Shown here piece after piece: positions 11,902 to 23,720 of a stretch of DNA of 64,000 nucleotides (positions are counted from its first letter, which is position 1; the number at the start of each line of letters is the position of its first letter). Position numbers and translations under genes: made by a program. Under the pieces are notes generated by a model. It ran no database searches, was not told where the DNA came from, and worked only from the letters and a program-made list of their open reading frames with translations. This stretch comes from Desarmillaria ectypa (lineage: Eukaryota > Basidiomycota > Agaricomycetes > Agaricales > Physalacriaceae). The DNA lies in contig JAUDYN010000007.1 in the NCBI GenBank assembly GCA_030407005.1, positions 806,001-870,000 of the forward strand. Direction: 5' to 3'.

Positions 11902-12639
11902 CACCTGAAAGAAATAGAACGAGTGATTCAGTGGATGAAAGAAAACGTGATCGGCAGCTGCCGGATTATTTAAAAAAGGACGCCTCAGTCACGTGTAGCT
12001 TAGCACGTCATTTGACGTTGTTTGTTTCCATCTTCCTCCAGCTGTCCTTTTGGTTAAGCAAATCGATAACTACAGGTGTCCCCGCTCTCCTCTTATGCCA
12101 TTGAATCGTTGAGGGAGGTTAACTGGGCTGTCGAAGCAGCCTGACATACAAGTACGTCGATTGATAAAAGGATATTACGATCAAGAACTTAGGCTCGCAT
12201 CGGCCTCTAAGTAATATTTGTATTGCAGGTTGACATCAACTCCGGATCAAGAGAGTCAATAAAACATGAAGTCGTGTTCACCGCAGGTTTCGACATCCTT
12301 CAGGGTAGTCAGGAATATACCTAACACGTCGGTGAGCCGGTAACACGTAAGTTAGGACGTAGAACTAAATCCTGTGCTTGCGGCTGTGCACAACCCATCC
12401 TCGTCACAGAAACAACACTGTTTCAGTTTTAGAGGATACCCTTGGAAAACCTGACCCTATTCACTAGCAGGACTTGTTTCCGCGGAGCTATTTTCTGCGA
12501 TGCATACATATGGACCCATGAAACGACTGATCGTCGTGTACATAATCATTCTTCTGAAATTCAGGAGCACACCATGCAGACAACTTGGGTGAGCTGTCTC
12601 ACTGAACGGATTACTATTCCTATACTCACATCGATCGCA
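11902..12639. other. Intergenic DNA, no gene
   Basis: About 740 bp with ordinary CpG content and only short unrelated ORFs. Confidence 0.4.
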
Positions 12640-13500
12640 CAGGAAGGAGGCCCTTTCTGTAGTATGAATACCCCCGCTATTCGTTCGTTTTCCCCACTGA
12701 ACAAACACATGGTTACCAACATTTATCCAAAGTACTAGTACCCATTTCGCCGCTTGCAATGGCGCAGGCCATATTCGGCCTTATCAAAGTATGTTTCTTC
12801 ACTTGGTATCCTCCCGTCTATGCTGATTGTGTGCATAGAGCATTATAGCTCTGTTATTATTCTGGGCGTGTCCGTCGATGACACCTTCCTTGCCCGAATA
12901 CCCCTGCATGACTGTCACGGCCAAGGTAAAGCGAAGCACTTCCCGATACTCAATGATGATGGCTCCGTCCTCATCGGTAGCCTTCTCATCATCCAGCTTT
13001 ACCTTGGTCGTAACATCGTCAGAATGCGACAACGACATTGCGAAACACAAGAAGGCAGGCGCAAAGAGTAAGATTTTTATTGATCTCTCAGACAGTTTCA
13101 CTCACGACTGATAAACAAGCATTTGCCGCCTTCGCCCGTCCACATGAAGAAGGAAATCAGGCATCTTGCTCAGACTGCTAAGGTTGAGATGAGGCCGTTC
13201 GCGCGACGGATGTCGTCGTTTCAAAACACTTCTCTCCCGTCGCCTCATCATTCACCCCTTCGTCGGATTCTTACTTCCCCCGGAAAGCATCCGCCCAATT
13301 GAAGCGCGTCGGGACCATTGTCGAAGAGGCGGTGGTGATATCACAAGGATCCATTTTGGTTGCGTCTAGAAAGACGAAGGTGTCTGTTTCCATAACGAAG
13401 ACGAAGACTACTAGGAGGATTGCGAAAGTGGGAAAGAAAGCCAAACGGTTTTTTCTGGAAGGCGTTCACGAGGTGTTCAAATCTTGACTATCTCAGTGTC
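12640..13500. other. Duplicated unrecognised segment, copy A
   Basis: This block recurs at 21698-22545 with clear similarity over its length. Shared landmarks include the AGTACNAGTNCCCATTT region, the CARGCCATATT region and the TCCATAACGAAGA region. Conserved open stretches exist on both strands. On the minus strand 12799-13101 shares EGVIDGHAQNNNRA and DDE-rich segments with copy B. Also on the minus strand a hydrophobic segment (LAFFPTFAILLVVFVFVM) is shared. On the plus strand 13299-13487 shares a basic segment (KVGKKAK). Coding strand and function could not be decided. Copy A retains CpG; copy B has lost it. Confidence 0.5.
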
Positions 13501-13962
13501 TCCTGTACATTACACTTTTTCTACCAAATGCTCAATCGTTGCGACACGCGTTCGACTGAAGTACGACTCGCCCAGTCCAACAATTTGAACGAGGTATTTA
13601 TATCATGCTTTGCGCCGCGTCGGAGCCCTTATTCGTGTCCACTATTTAACTGCTGTGGATCCATTCTTACGCATCAGTTAATGTACATATAGACCTACAG
13701 AGTAACTTGAAAGGTTCCGCTCCCAACTTGGAGCCACAGGTCGAGGCGACATAGCTGCACTCACGTCATCGTCAGATTATACATGCAATGCCTTTGTTTT
13801 CCTTGCACAAGAACAGCTTTGGTAGTATTCGAGATCATCTCCGGAAGCGAAGACGGTATTCGAAGGGGAAAAGCCTTTCTTAACAATATAAAAGTAAACT
13901 AGCAGCCCCGCGCTTTATATTCCACGATATAACCATCGTCCCAATAGATCGTCATGATGGAA
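13501..13962. other. 3' flank of P450-1
   Basis: About 460 bp with no supported gene. An ORF at 13420-13692 overlaps duplicated segment A and has no domain. Confidence 0.4.
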
Positions 13963-15904
13963 CTAGAGCGCTTCACGTCTCTGCATACCTACACGACAGG
14001 TAATTGGTTTCCTCAAGAAGCCCTCGTGTACTTCGAGCTAACAGAAAAGTCAGCTAGGAACATGCTAGAAGCACATTGACACCTACCTTTTCATCAGGAT
14101 TCTCCAACACGAAATGGAAGCGCTTCAAAATCGACGCAACAATAATCGGCATCTCGAGGTTCGCTAGATTACGCCCGATACAGGCACTGTGATGGTATGA
14201 GCTCAACCTTGAACACCAATAAGAAACCCAAGATCACATACCGAGGGCCAACAGAGAATGGACTAAACGCCTTCGACACTTCGGCACTATCACACTCGAA
14301 CCATCTCTCAGGCCTAAATTCCTCCACATCCTCTCCAAACACCACTGGATCACGATGGATTGTATAACTAGGAACACTGATAATTGTACCTCCAGGGAAA
14401 TGGTTTCCAGAAATTGTTAACCCACCCTCGGGTGCTACACGAGGAAGCCCCATAGCCAAAGTGCAGTGCAGTCGCAGCCCCTCGTTGATGACCGCTTGCA
14501 AGTAGGGGAGGTTCTTCACTTGCTCAGCCGTAGCGACGTCAGAGTCAAGGTGCTCGTCCAGCTCCCTGTGGAGTTTCTCTTGGACGCTCGGAGCATGCGC
14601 GAGGTAGTAGACGATGGCACAGGTAGAGCTGAGGAAATTATTAAGCTTATGCATTGGCTGTACCAATAGAACAGAGGAAAGCCTACTTGGCAGTAGTATC
14701 AGATCCCGCAATGAGGAGCGACAATGCTTCCGCAGTGAGCTCTTCTTCGCTCATTGGGTTACCCTTGGTAAATTAAGTGAGCACAGCTTCGGAAGTAGTC
14801 AGCAAAAAGCTACTCACGTTTTCATCTTTTCCGGACAGAAGTTTGCCGAGCAAATCGTTCCTGTCCATAGGCGCCTGCAACCTCTTCGATACCGCCATGA
14901 TTGCCATCCCCACAATGGCGTCGAAGTCCTGTCCGGCCTTCCAGAACAACGGAGTTCGCTTGAGCAGCGGCCTCCACCACAGAGGCAAAGCTCCCATCGT
15001 TACCAAAGAAGCCTCCGTTGGTCCAGAAAAAGCCTTGATAACCTCGATTTCTTTCGTGACATACTTCTCCCCCGGTTGTCCGTAAGATTTCATCACCGCA
15101 TATTGATCTTTAGGCACCAGAACAGAATCTTTGGCTGCCATGACCATCCCGAACGGAGTCCCAAACGCCAGATCACCGATGATATCAAACGCGAGATAGC
15201 TTATCCCTGTAAAGAGCAATAGTAAGCACGAAACGCAGAACGAAAAAGGAGGTCTACTTACACGGTGAGAAGTCCAACCAAAGCCTCCTATCGTGACCTG
15301 TCCAACCTTCACCTTCCTCTCCCGACATGCCTTTCAGAGCTTTCTCATACAGTTTGTCCCACTGTCCCAGCAGTTGACTGACATAACGGTGCACATGTGG
15401 CTCCAACTCTAGCATGCTTTTCTGCGAAAATGAATGGGAGATCATCTTTCGTTTGCGAGTGTGAATCTGACGATTGCGAACGCTAAACAGTCCTTGAGAT
15501 GTGGTAATGAAAGCGTCATAGAACGATGACTTCAGTGCTCCATTTCCGTGCCCGTACACCAAGGGTTGCGCATCTGACAGGGCGACGGAAATGTGATTGG
15601 GTGCTATGCGGACGAATGGACCTTAAGAGACACTAATTAGTCATTGAAGCAAGTACACAAATCCAAAAATGGACTGACCGTATTTCCTATGCAGATCATG
15701 AACGACTTCCGAACGATGTCCTTTGTAAGCTACGAACGCTAGCCATACATCGGAAAACTTTGCGAGCAAAGGTCCAGGATACAAGCGTAGTCGATGAGAG
15801 TCAATGAGGTAGGGGGCCAGATGAATCAGGACGGCTAATACAATAATAGTGGTGAAGACGGTCGGGAGGTCGGTATGCAAAGATTCAAAGCTAAGATGGA
15901 ACAT
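13963..15904 (-). CDS. Cytochrome P450 monooxygenase (P450-1), intact
   Basis: Seven exons on the minus strand: 15904-15679, 15621-15262, 15206-14818, 14763-14687, 14628-14242, 14186-14087 and 14037-13963, giving 537 aa. An N-terminal membrane anchor (about residues 15-33, FTTIIVLAVLIHLAPYL) places it in the ER, facing the cytosol. The I-helix motif AGSDTTA carries the oxygen-activating Thr. The K-helix is NEGLRL (ExxR), the meander region FRPERWF, and the heme loop FSVGPRACIG has Cys482 as thiolate ligand. P450s of this type insert one oxygen atom from O2 using electrons from NADPH-P450 reductase; the substrate cannot be read from the sequence. Exon structure is identical to the P450 at 47723-49648, with small length differences (one extra codon in exon 3 and three in exon 5). 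No stop or frameshift was found. Confidence 0.93.
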
Positions 15905-15935
15905 TGTTGTTCTGTAGCTATTTGAAGCGGAGGCC

Positions 15936-15943
15936 TTTTATAT
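15936..15943 (-). promoter_or_regulatory. TATA box of P450-1
   Basis: ATATAAAA on the minus strand, about 32 bp before the start codon. The sequence from here to the ATG (AAAAGGCC, CAAATAGCTACAGAACAACA) is almost the same as upstream of the paralogue at 47723, so the core promoter was duplicated with the gene. Confidence 0.65.
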
Positions 15944-15944
15944 G

Positions 15945-16930
15945 GCTACATCTCGAAGAAATGGAGGACAGTGTTATACCTTGGCATGATCACACAAACG
16001 CCGGACCTTCCTCCATCGAGGCCTTCTGATGATAGTTCCAAGCATCGGGCCCGGAAATATACAGTTCACTGCGTCAGGGTAATGACAATAATTGGTGTTC
16101 ATTCGGACGGCAGACCTCCGATCCTGCAACAAAAATGAGCCCTTGAGAAGGTATTTGTCAAACGGAGAGAAATCATTCGACGTAAACTCACCAGATTAGT
16201 GAAAACAGCGCAATCGAACTGCCATATACTTCTATCATAGCACTTTCAGGGAGTCATGGAGCAGTTATGATTGGAGGTAAATTGGATGAGAGACATTAAC
16301 TGCTGTACTGCGTCGTCCTCATTGACCATCGACACAATGTATAGCTCGAAGAGCGAAAATAACTGGCCGAGTCGCTCTCATTAGCCAATGACTCAAAGTG
16401 TATCCATCTCTGGACATGATTGGATACTGTCGGTTCCCAGATGGTACCACACTCGAGCCCTGTTCTGGCCAGGCTTGTGGTCAGATTGAACTGCAGTCAG
16501 CAGCGTTGAAAGGTCAAATTTCGCAACGCGATATACTTATCTAGAACCCGCACATCCACAGTACAAGTTTGCGCCAGCTGATTATTTTAGTTGGCATTCA
16601 CAGGGAATGCACTGTTCACTAAGCCGACGAACCAACATGGGCTACCTTTTCTCCTCATAGCCCACATAGCTTCGGGGGCTCAAAGTCGACCTACATCACC
16701 TTACATCCGTAGTTCCCACAAAGGATCCCAGGCTTACAGACTCAGAGGTTACGTGAGCCCACAATCGTGACACACATAGGTCCCTGCCTCCCTCTTCCGA
16801 GTGAATCATCACGCGCCAGACAAGTTCGACGCCAAGCCAAATAATCTAAAGACACTTCCAGCACCGGTAAAAGTCATATAACAAGAAGTTAATCCAAGGA
16901 AAACAACCTCTCGCCGAGAACAATGCATGG
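15945..16930. other. Intergenic DNA, no gene
   Basis: About 1 kb upstream of P450-1 with no ORF of note and ordinary CpG content. Any P450-1 regulatory sites would lie here, but I could not identify one. Confidence 0.4.
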
Positions 16931-17056
16931 AAGGAAGGAGAGGCGCGATGTTGGTATGTTGCTGGCAAGCTAGTGAGGAACTTCCATTCGAAGCGTTAAC
17001 TTTTGAGGCAACATAATGAGGCCCCGGTCCGAAGTTCCTGCAAAAGTTTGTCCGGC

Positions 17057-17366
17057 AAAATGTGCTGACTCGGACAAAGGTTTTGCCGGGACGGCCCTCC
17101 GGGGGGTGTGCCCGGGAATTTCTGCCAAATCTTTTGCAAGTTTTCTCGTATTTTGAAGATTTCGACTATGGTGGATATGCCGGCCTCGATTCCTGTCGAA
17201 AATCGCCAAAACCACTCTGCACAAAAAGGGGATCAATAGGTCCCTCCTGACCCTCTCAAATATGTTGACTTCGGGCAAAGATTTCGCTTCCAGATCCTCA
17301 AATATGCTAAATGCGGACAAAGAATTTTTTGGTCCTAAAATATGCTAATTTCCGGACAAACCTTGG
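17057..17366 (+). repeat. Degenerate direct repeats of a ~22 bp motif
   Basis: A motif close to AAATATGCTGACTTCGGACA followed by AAG occurs four times: at about 17057-17080, 17258-17280, 17300-17323 and 17337-17360. Spacing is irregular (about 200, 42 and 37 bp). Related CAACATAATG sequences flank the set at about 17003 and 17383. No ORF accounts for the repetition. Confidence 0.5.
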
Positions 17367-17620
17367 CAGGAGCTTCCCGGGGCCAACATAATGGCATCAG
17401 GACAACGTGGTTCAGGATAACTTTATGGTCGAGGTCGGACTTCCGATCCGAAGTTCCCAGAGACGAACTTGAACTCGGCAGTGGCGAGCCGAAGCCCCGG
17501 CATACTTTCTTATTTTTTTGTCTGGCTCTTTCATTTATCTAATCTGTAAAATTGACATATACCAAAATACAGCATGCCAGTCATGGCGGACCTGTCACAT
17601 AGACGGGACGGCCATTTTTA

Positions 17621-18820
17621 TCAATATGACGGTGCACCATCGTTCTCTGACGCGCTGAGGGAATGAGCTGCATCATCATATTCAGGTGCTTCGTCAGCAA
17701 TGAAGTCCGCTCCTGCAGCACTTCCCTCCATAGTGTTTGAACCCGACGGAGGCTGGTCAAACGACTGGTCCCTAGGATGAGGACTGCATTCAGAATGAAA
17801 CTAATACATCATAAAAGCAATCACTCACTCCTCGTAATCAAATACTGCGCCCTCAACCTCCTGTTCCTCATACTCCAGTAGTTTTTCCTGCAAGTGCAAG
17901 TTCTCTTGTGCGAGACGTATGGATTCGGCCTGTAGCGCCTCAAGATTTGGGTTTGGGCTACGAAGATCTGAAACCGTTTGAAGAAGCAACTCGGTATTCG
18001 TTGTCAAGAGAAACATTCTCTTCTCGGCGGATTCAAGATCTGAGGCTAGCCTGGCGTTAACAGCCTCTAGCTCGGTGGTCCCCTCGCGATATTCTTCGAG
18101 CTCGGCCGTCATCCGGTCGGATTCAACCTTTGCAGCCAGCATGCCAGCCTCCATCTCTCCAAAGCGCAATCTAAGCGTCTCCACGGTGACTTCGTATTCC
18201 TCTAGCTTCGCCTTCGCCTCTTCACTTTCTCGTTTGAATCGCATTGTTTCGCTCTCTAGAGCCCGGTTTGCTGCATAAGCCGCTTGAACATGCCTTTGTA
18301 GCAATGATGTCATCGACTGGAACATCTGCAATGTCCCTTTGGTCTTCTGGTGTTCAGCCGAAATATTCTTCTTATCGTTGTCCAACCGCGCCTTGAGATT
18401 TCGGATATCGGCGGCCGAGTCCTCTCTGTACTTGTCGATGGTCGTCTTAAGAGCCTGAGAGAGCTCTTTAAGATTATTTATATCTGCCTTCGATTCCGAC
18501 AACTTGGCCTCTGCTTTGTGGACCTTCCTAGTGAGGAACGTCTTTTCGAGATCCAAAAGAGATATGTCGATATCTTGCTTGATTTTAATCTCAGAAATTT
18601 TGATTTTGAGGTCGTCCATCTCGCGTTGATGGGAAGTCATGAGATCCATTTTTTCTTGGATGAGACGATCCTCTCTCGCGCGAGCGGCGCCCAGCTGTCG
18701 TGTTAGATATTCCACTTCCGCTGCAAGTTTTGAAGGATGTCGCGGTGGCCGAATAAAACCTTCGCTCGTGTTCGTGACGCGTCTTGGGCCCTCAGAATAC
18801 GATTGCTGATGTATAGTCCG
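17621..18820 (-). CDS. Coiled-coil protein, 5' end unresolved
   Basis: The minus-strand body exon runs from about 18820 to 17829. It joins through a 45 bp intron (donor GTGAGT) to a last exon 17783-17621 ending in TGA. The body is almost entirely heptad repeats rich in Glu, Lys, Leu and Arg (for example LEEYEVTVETLRLRFGEMEA), predicting a long coiled coil of roughly 280 residues. The tail is acidic and disordered (ADFIADEAPEYDDAAHS). The frame continues upstream of 18715, and an acceptor CATCAG before 18812 suggests at least one earlier exon; I could not fix the start codon. It lies head-to-head with the RING/coiled-coil gene at 19391, with about 570 bp between them. I recognise no enzyme domain; a scaffold or cytoskeletal role would be speculation. 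Confidence 0.7.
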
Positions 18821-19390
18821 AGATCACACTCAGCTGGGTATCAAACGATGGAAGGACGTGTGTACTCACTGTTGGAAAGTCTGTTACAGAGATGATGCAT
18901 AATTGATTAACGATAACGTTGTCAAAGACAAAACCGTTCTACGCACCCATCATAAATTCAGATTTGCTAGTGCAGTGGCGAGAGAGCCTCTCCAGAGAAC
19001 TATCGGGATAAACCGGAGAGTCCTTGCCATCGCCTTCAAGGGGAAATATGAGCCAGAAAAATATTGCTGTTCGCTTAATGCCACTGACCGTTAGAACTCA
19101 GTGGTTCGTATTGAATGGGATTGGAGCTTTCAGAAGCTTCCAAATCATGTTTGAAACACTGAGGGGCCATAATTTATTTGTGTTGAGTATAGGGGTACCA
19201 GTTGTAAATCTGGAAGAAGAATAGATTCAAACAAACTTGAAAGAACGTGGTGGAAGAGAACGCAATGGAAGTTCGGAAGAAGCTATTGACGCGTCGCGCC
19301 AGTCACGTGATGGAATGACCGCGTTTGTATCCTTGTTTGTTTTTTTCTTCTTGTTCCTTCTTATATCCTCCTCCTCTTCCCGTCACCATC

Positions 19391-20546
19391 ATGTCAGGCC
19401 AATGCACGATTTGCCTTTGTGATTATAAGGAGCCGGTCTCCATACCCTGTGGTTAGTTGCAGCAATTCGCAGGCGCGAAACATTAATTATAAAATTTACT
19501 CTAAGGACACGTCTACTGCATGCAATGCCTATCTGAATACATTTCGACCAGTAGCAGGGATGGATTTATGGCCAAGTGCCCTACATGCAGAACTAAGTTT
19601 ACTATCGGTATGCTATTTGCTCCTGCTCATTTCCGTGTACCTCTGACATTGCTATTTCAGTCATACCAGAGGTAGACCTGTTTTGGCTTCGTCGTTTTTT
19701 GTCTAACAGTTCGTCCTTGTAGCTGCACTCCCTCTCTAAACAGTTTCACCGCTACGTTACTCCCAGTATACGACGCGTCTTCATCGAACCAAATCCCTCC
19801 GAGACTTACGAAGAGCTCAAACACAGACTCGAAGTATCGGAAGCGCGCAACACCACTCTCGAACGAGACAATGAGGACCTTATGAATTCGTGTGAAAGGT
19901 ATATGGCTGAATCTGCGGCTCATGCCAGGGGGGAGCGGAGGGCCACAATTGAGCTGCAAAGGGTAAAGAGGCAACTGGAGACGGAGAGGAAGATGGCAAA
20001 AGAAGAGACAGCACGGATGCGTGAACTGCTGGAAGAGACACATAGGGAAGTGAATTTAGCAAGGTACGGTGTTGGCCGCCTTCTGTTATCTTTTGTTTAC
20101 GAGTATGAAATAGGTCACTGTCGTCGGTTTCTTCTCCTCCTGGGACCATTGGTGTCAAGCGCGTGCGATTCGAGAGTGGTAGCTCTGATGGAATCGAGGA
20201 CAACTCCCCTGCTCACGAGCGCCTCACGTGTTCGCTCCCATGTCGCAGCGTCAAGCGTGTCCGGCGAGAACATAACAGCAACTTGGATGAGCATCCCACC
20301 GGTGACGCTTCACCGCCCGGACCTGAACTTCCAGCTTCGATCTCCCCTTTCAGAATCAATGGGCAATCAAGAACGACGCACTTACCTATCACAATCCCCA
20401 GTCCTGCAGTGGTACAGATCAGGAAAGGGCGAACAAAATTCCTCAGGATTCCAGTCAACACTGCCCCATGCCTATCTCAAAATTCTTCCAGTGGCCGCCG
20501 GGATGACCATGATACCTGGGCTTTTCTTGAATCTGACTCCGACTAA
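19391..20546 (+). CDS. RING-finger (C3HC4) plus coiled-coil protein, intact member of a local family
   Basis: Five exons: 19391-19451, 19506-19607, 19661-19671 (an 11 bp microexon), 19723-20063 and 20114-20546, giving 315 aa. The RING ligands are C5-C8, C20-H22, C25-C28 and C45-C48, complete for two zinc ions. Residues about 80-172 are a coiled coil (contains RKMAKEETARMRELLEETHR). The rest is a Ser/Pro-rich tail with basic patches (VKRVRFES, SVKRVRREHNS) and an acidic end DTWAFLESDSD. RING proteins of this layout usually act as E3 ubiquitin ligases that bind an E2 through the RING and oligomerise through the coiled coil; substrate and location are unknown. All splice sites are GT-AG and phases agree. 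Relics of the same gene lie at 6119-7430, 8230-9593, 9875-11005, 22804-23720, 41296-42066 and 46080-46320. Confidence 0.85.
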
Positions 20547-21341
20547 CTTCACTATCTATTCCAATATTCTTCGTCTTTACCGTCGCTTCATATAGACCTC
20601 AAATCCGCCCAATTACCAGTACTAGGCACTGCAGATACTCCGGCTCGTCACATAACCATGTCACTCATTAGCAACTGCCCATAACATTTCTTAAAGACTA
20701 CCGCACCTATCTAGGAACAAATTGCCGCGATTACCATGGACCATTCATGTTGGCTTTCTTGACCTCAACTAACTACGTCCATATTTATTTGAATATTGCA
20801 CTCTGATCTACACTCTTTTGTATCTACACCTCAACATATGTATGGCTATCAAAACATTATGGACCCTCACAGCCCTATAATTAGTCAATGAGAAGGCCGG
20901 GGCGGAATTCAACGAGAGCTCTCATATGACATGCTTATTTTCTTTATATTTCAACGGCGCTTTTTTCCGTCTAATTTGGCTTGGGGGTTTGATGCCATCC
21001 ACAGATCGCCATCAGTGAGTGACAGGAATTACAAGATCATCGTTCTGGATGATTTCTTGCATCTATTACAAGGTGACGTTCAAACATGCTATCGACGCCT
21101 CTGCTTTGACTGAGAAAATCCATTCCCAGCCTTGTTTTGTCGCCCTTTCAGACGTCTCTCTTATTAAGCAACGACACCAAGAAACTGAGGTTTGTGGCTG
21201 TGCTGCTTTGAGGTCATGAGGTCATTGCCGTTTCAGTTCCAGCGCTCCAACACCTCTGAAAACAAGCCCCTATTCGCGCTTAAGAATTGCCTCCGTGGAG
21301 TCATTCTCGGGCACATGTGTCCCCACAATGCGACTGCAGGG
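20547..21341. other. Intergenic DNA, no gene
   Basis: About 800 bp downstream of the RING gene. Short ORFs (for example 20931-21219) have no recognisable content. Confidence 0.4.
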
Positions 21342-21589
21342 TGTTGGGATTTGAGAGTTGAGCCAAGATGATGGCAATCTGGCATCATGCCAAACTTGCT
21401 GATTAAGAGAGAAATATTAGGAAAGTTGTAGAAGATTCTAGTACATTAGTATTTAGTATATAAGTAGGTACAGTAGTGTACATCTGCATGCATTTGCAGA
21501 GCTCAGCCAAGCACAATACTATTGGCCTGACACCATGCATGTACTAACTGGGAACAAACTGATCTATTCATCCCCCGTTTTTCACAACA
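21342..21589 (+). repeat. Solo LTR, copy 3
   Basis: A 248 bp element, TGTTGGG...CACAACA, flanked by the perfect duplication CAGGG (21337-21341 and 21590-21594). Same family as 3030, 7785 and 23231; no internal sequence present. Confidence 0.95.
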
Positions 21590-21697
21590 CAGGGGGTTGA
21601 ATTTACCTTTTGATGCCTATAGCTGGAGAGTGTGAATGGATATATTAGCAGTAGTGCAAGACCTACTGCATGGATTAAAGAATATGATCACCCAAGA

Positions 21698-22545
21698 ATG
21701 GGGCCCTTTCTGGTGTAAAATACCCCCGATCCTCATTCATTTTCCCTACTGAACACAAACATGATTGACAACACCGAATTTATGCAAAGTACCAGTTCCC
21801 ATTTTGCTGTTGTGCTTGCAATGGCACAGGCCATATTTGGTTTTATTAAGGTATGTTTTTTCAATTGCCTTTGTCATGCACGTCTTGATTGCTTTCATAT
21901 AGCAATTGTTGCTCTATTATTATTCTGGGCATGTCCTTCAATGACACCTTCCTTGCCTGAATACCCCTGCATGGCTGTTATGCCCAAGGAAGAGCAGAAT
22001 ATATCCTGATACTTGACAATGGTGACCCCATCCTCATCCATATCCCTCTCATCATCTAGTTCTAACCTAGTCAAAACGTCATCAGAATGGAACAATGCTA
22101 TTGCTAAATACAAGAAGGCAGGCACAAAGAGTGAGTCATGTCTTCACCATCATCACATTTTTTTACTGACAATTGTTACATAGGTTATTTTCCACCTGTG
22201 CCTGGTCATATGACAAAGGAAATCAGATGTCTTGCTCAGACCACCAAAGCTAAAATAAGGCCGTTCATACAGTGGATGTCATTGTCATTCCACATCGCCT
22301 TCTCTCCTGTTGCCTGCCATTTAACCCTTCATCAGAAGGCATCCATCCAATTGAAGTACATTGGGACAATCGTTGAAGAGATGGTGGTGACATTACAAGA
22401 GACCATCTTGGATGCATCTAGAAAGATGAAGAAGGTGTCTATTTCCATAACGAAGATGAAGACTATGAGGAAGATTGTGAAAATAGGAAAGAAAGCCAAA
22501 GTGGTTTTCTCAAAAGAGTTCAAGAAGTCTTCAGATCTTGACTAT
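21698..22545. other. Duplicated unrecognised segment, copy B (CpG-depleted)
   Basis: Second copy of the segment at 12640-13500. A plus-strand start at 21761 opens MIDNTEFMQSTSSHF and ends at a possible donor GTATGT. On the minus strand, 21895-22125 shares QGYSGKEGVIEGHAQNNNRA with copy A, and 22332-22523 shares the hydrophobic segment. Most differences from copy A are CG to TG or CA. Whether either strand is or was coding is unresolved. Confidence 0.5.
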
Positions 22546-22803
22546 CCCATGCCATTCTATACAATACATATTCTTGCTTTTTCATTTATTTTACTGAATG
22601 CTCGATTCCTTATATTCATTTACAAAGCACTTGTGACCCCAAGAAAAGCACATGGCAATTAATTTTCTTTTTAGTATGGCTCTTTGACTGCAATGCAATT
22701 AGCGAAGTCAAATAACTGATCCAGTACCTCTTTTCTTCACACCACTACTACTGTCAACCTTTCTGTGAAACCTTTACTCCTTGCTCTATTCCACCATTTC
22801 CCA

Positions 22804-23720
22804 GATGGCCCAGTCAGGTGCAATATGTTTGTCTCCATACTACAGCCCTGTTTCTATGCCCTGTGGTACTTGGTCAGTATTTGAGGTTGATTTCAGTGAC
22901 TGACACAACTGTAAGGCACAACTTCTGCCAGACATGCATATCGGAGCATATATTTGCATGTTCTAATGGCTTTAGCTCATCCTGTCCTACTTGCAGAGAA
23001 ATGTTTCCAATAGGTTAGTCCTTTGCTCTGTCTGTGATCTTAGACTCCATCACAGCACTTGTTCCTTACAACAACTCCTGAGGTCAGTTTTCTTGCCCCT
23101 CACTTCAAAATGTGTTTACCTGCTCACTGTCCTGCAGCTTGAATACCTGTCTTGTTCCTTTCACCAATTCATATTTCTTAGTATACACTGCATCTTTCTT
23201 GACACCTCCCCAGATCTAGAGATTGAAAACTGTTGGGATTTGAGAGTTGAGCCAATATGATGGCAATCTGGCAATCTGGCATCATGCCAAACTTGCTGAT
23301 TAAGAAAGAAATATTAGGAAAGTTATAGAAGATTCTAGTACATTAGTATTTAGTATATAAGTAGGTACAGTAGTGTACATCTGCATGTGTTTGCAGAGCT
23401 CAGCCAAGCGCAATACTATTGGCCTGACACCATGCATATACTAACTGGGAATGAACTGATCTATTCATCCCTCATTTTTTACAACAAAAACCTGAAGCAG
23501 GAATTGAGGGCTGCAAAAGATTGTATCACACTAGAATAAAAGCATCTCGAAGAACAGCCAAAAATCTACTTGTTTACTCTCTTGCAGCTCAATGACCAAT
23601 TAGAAGCAGAGAAGAAACAAGGCCAGGAATTTTGAGTCACCTTCTCTGAAATGGCATGCCACAAAGACAAGTATATAAAACTTAAGAAAGCTTTTGATAG
23701 CACACTGTATGTTTTTACTT
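22804..23720 (+). pseudogene. RING/coiled-coil family copy 4, split by a solo LTR
   Basis: Plus strand. An ATG at 22805 opens a first RING half with one ligand changed (MAQSGAICLSPYYSPVSMPC, Cys to Gly). The second half HNFCQTCISEH...CPTCREMF lies at about 22920-23010. The coiled-coil part (ENLKQELRAAKD, LNDQLEAEKK) lies at about 23215-23640. It is interrupted at 23231-23486 by a solo LTR whose target site lies inside the Glu-Asn codons. In-frame stops also occur (after about 23535 and 23632). Confidence 0.6.
23231..23486 (+). repeat. Solo LTR, copy 4, inside a RING/coiled-coil relic
   Basis: A 256 bp element, TGTTGGG...TTACAACA, flanked by the perfect duplication AAAAC (23226-23230 and 23487-23491). 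The extra 8 bp relative to other copies comes from a short internal duplication of GGCAATCT near 23264. Confidence 0.95.

Noticed and set aside
14614..15222. Long plus-strand ORF of 202 codons
   Set aside because: It is antisense to exons and introns of P450-1, which has all P450 motifs and consistent splice sites; the plus-strand protein has no recognisable content.
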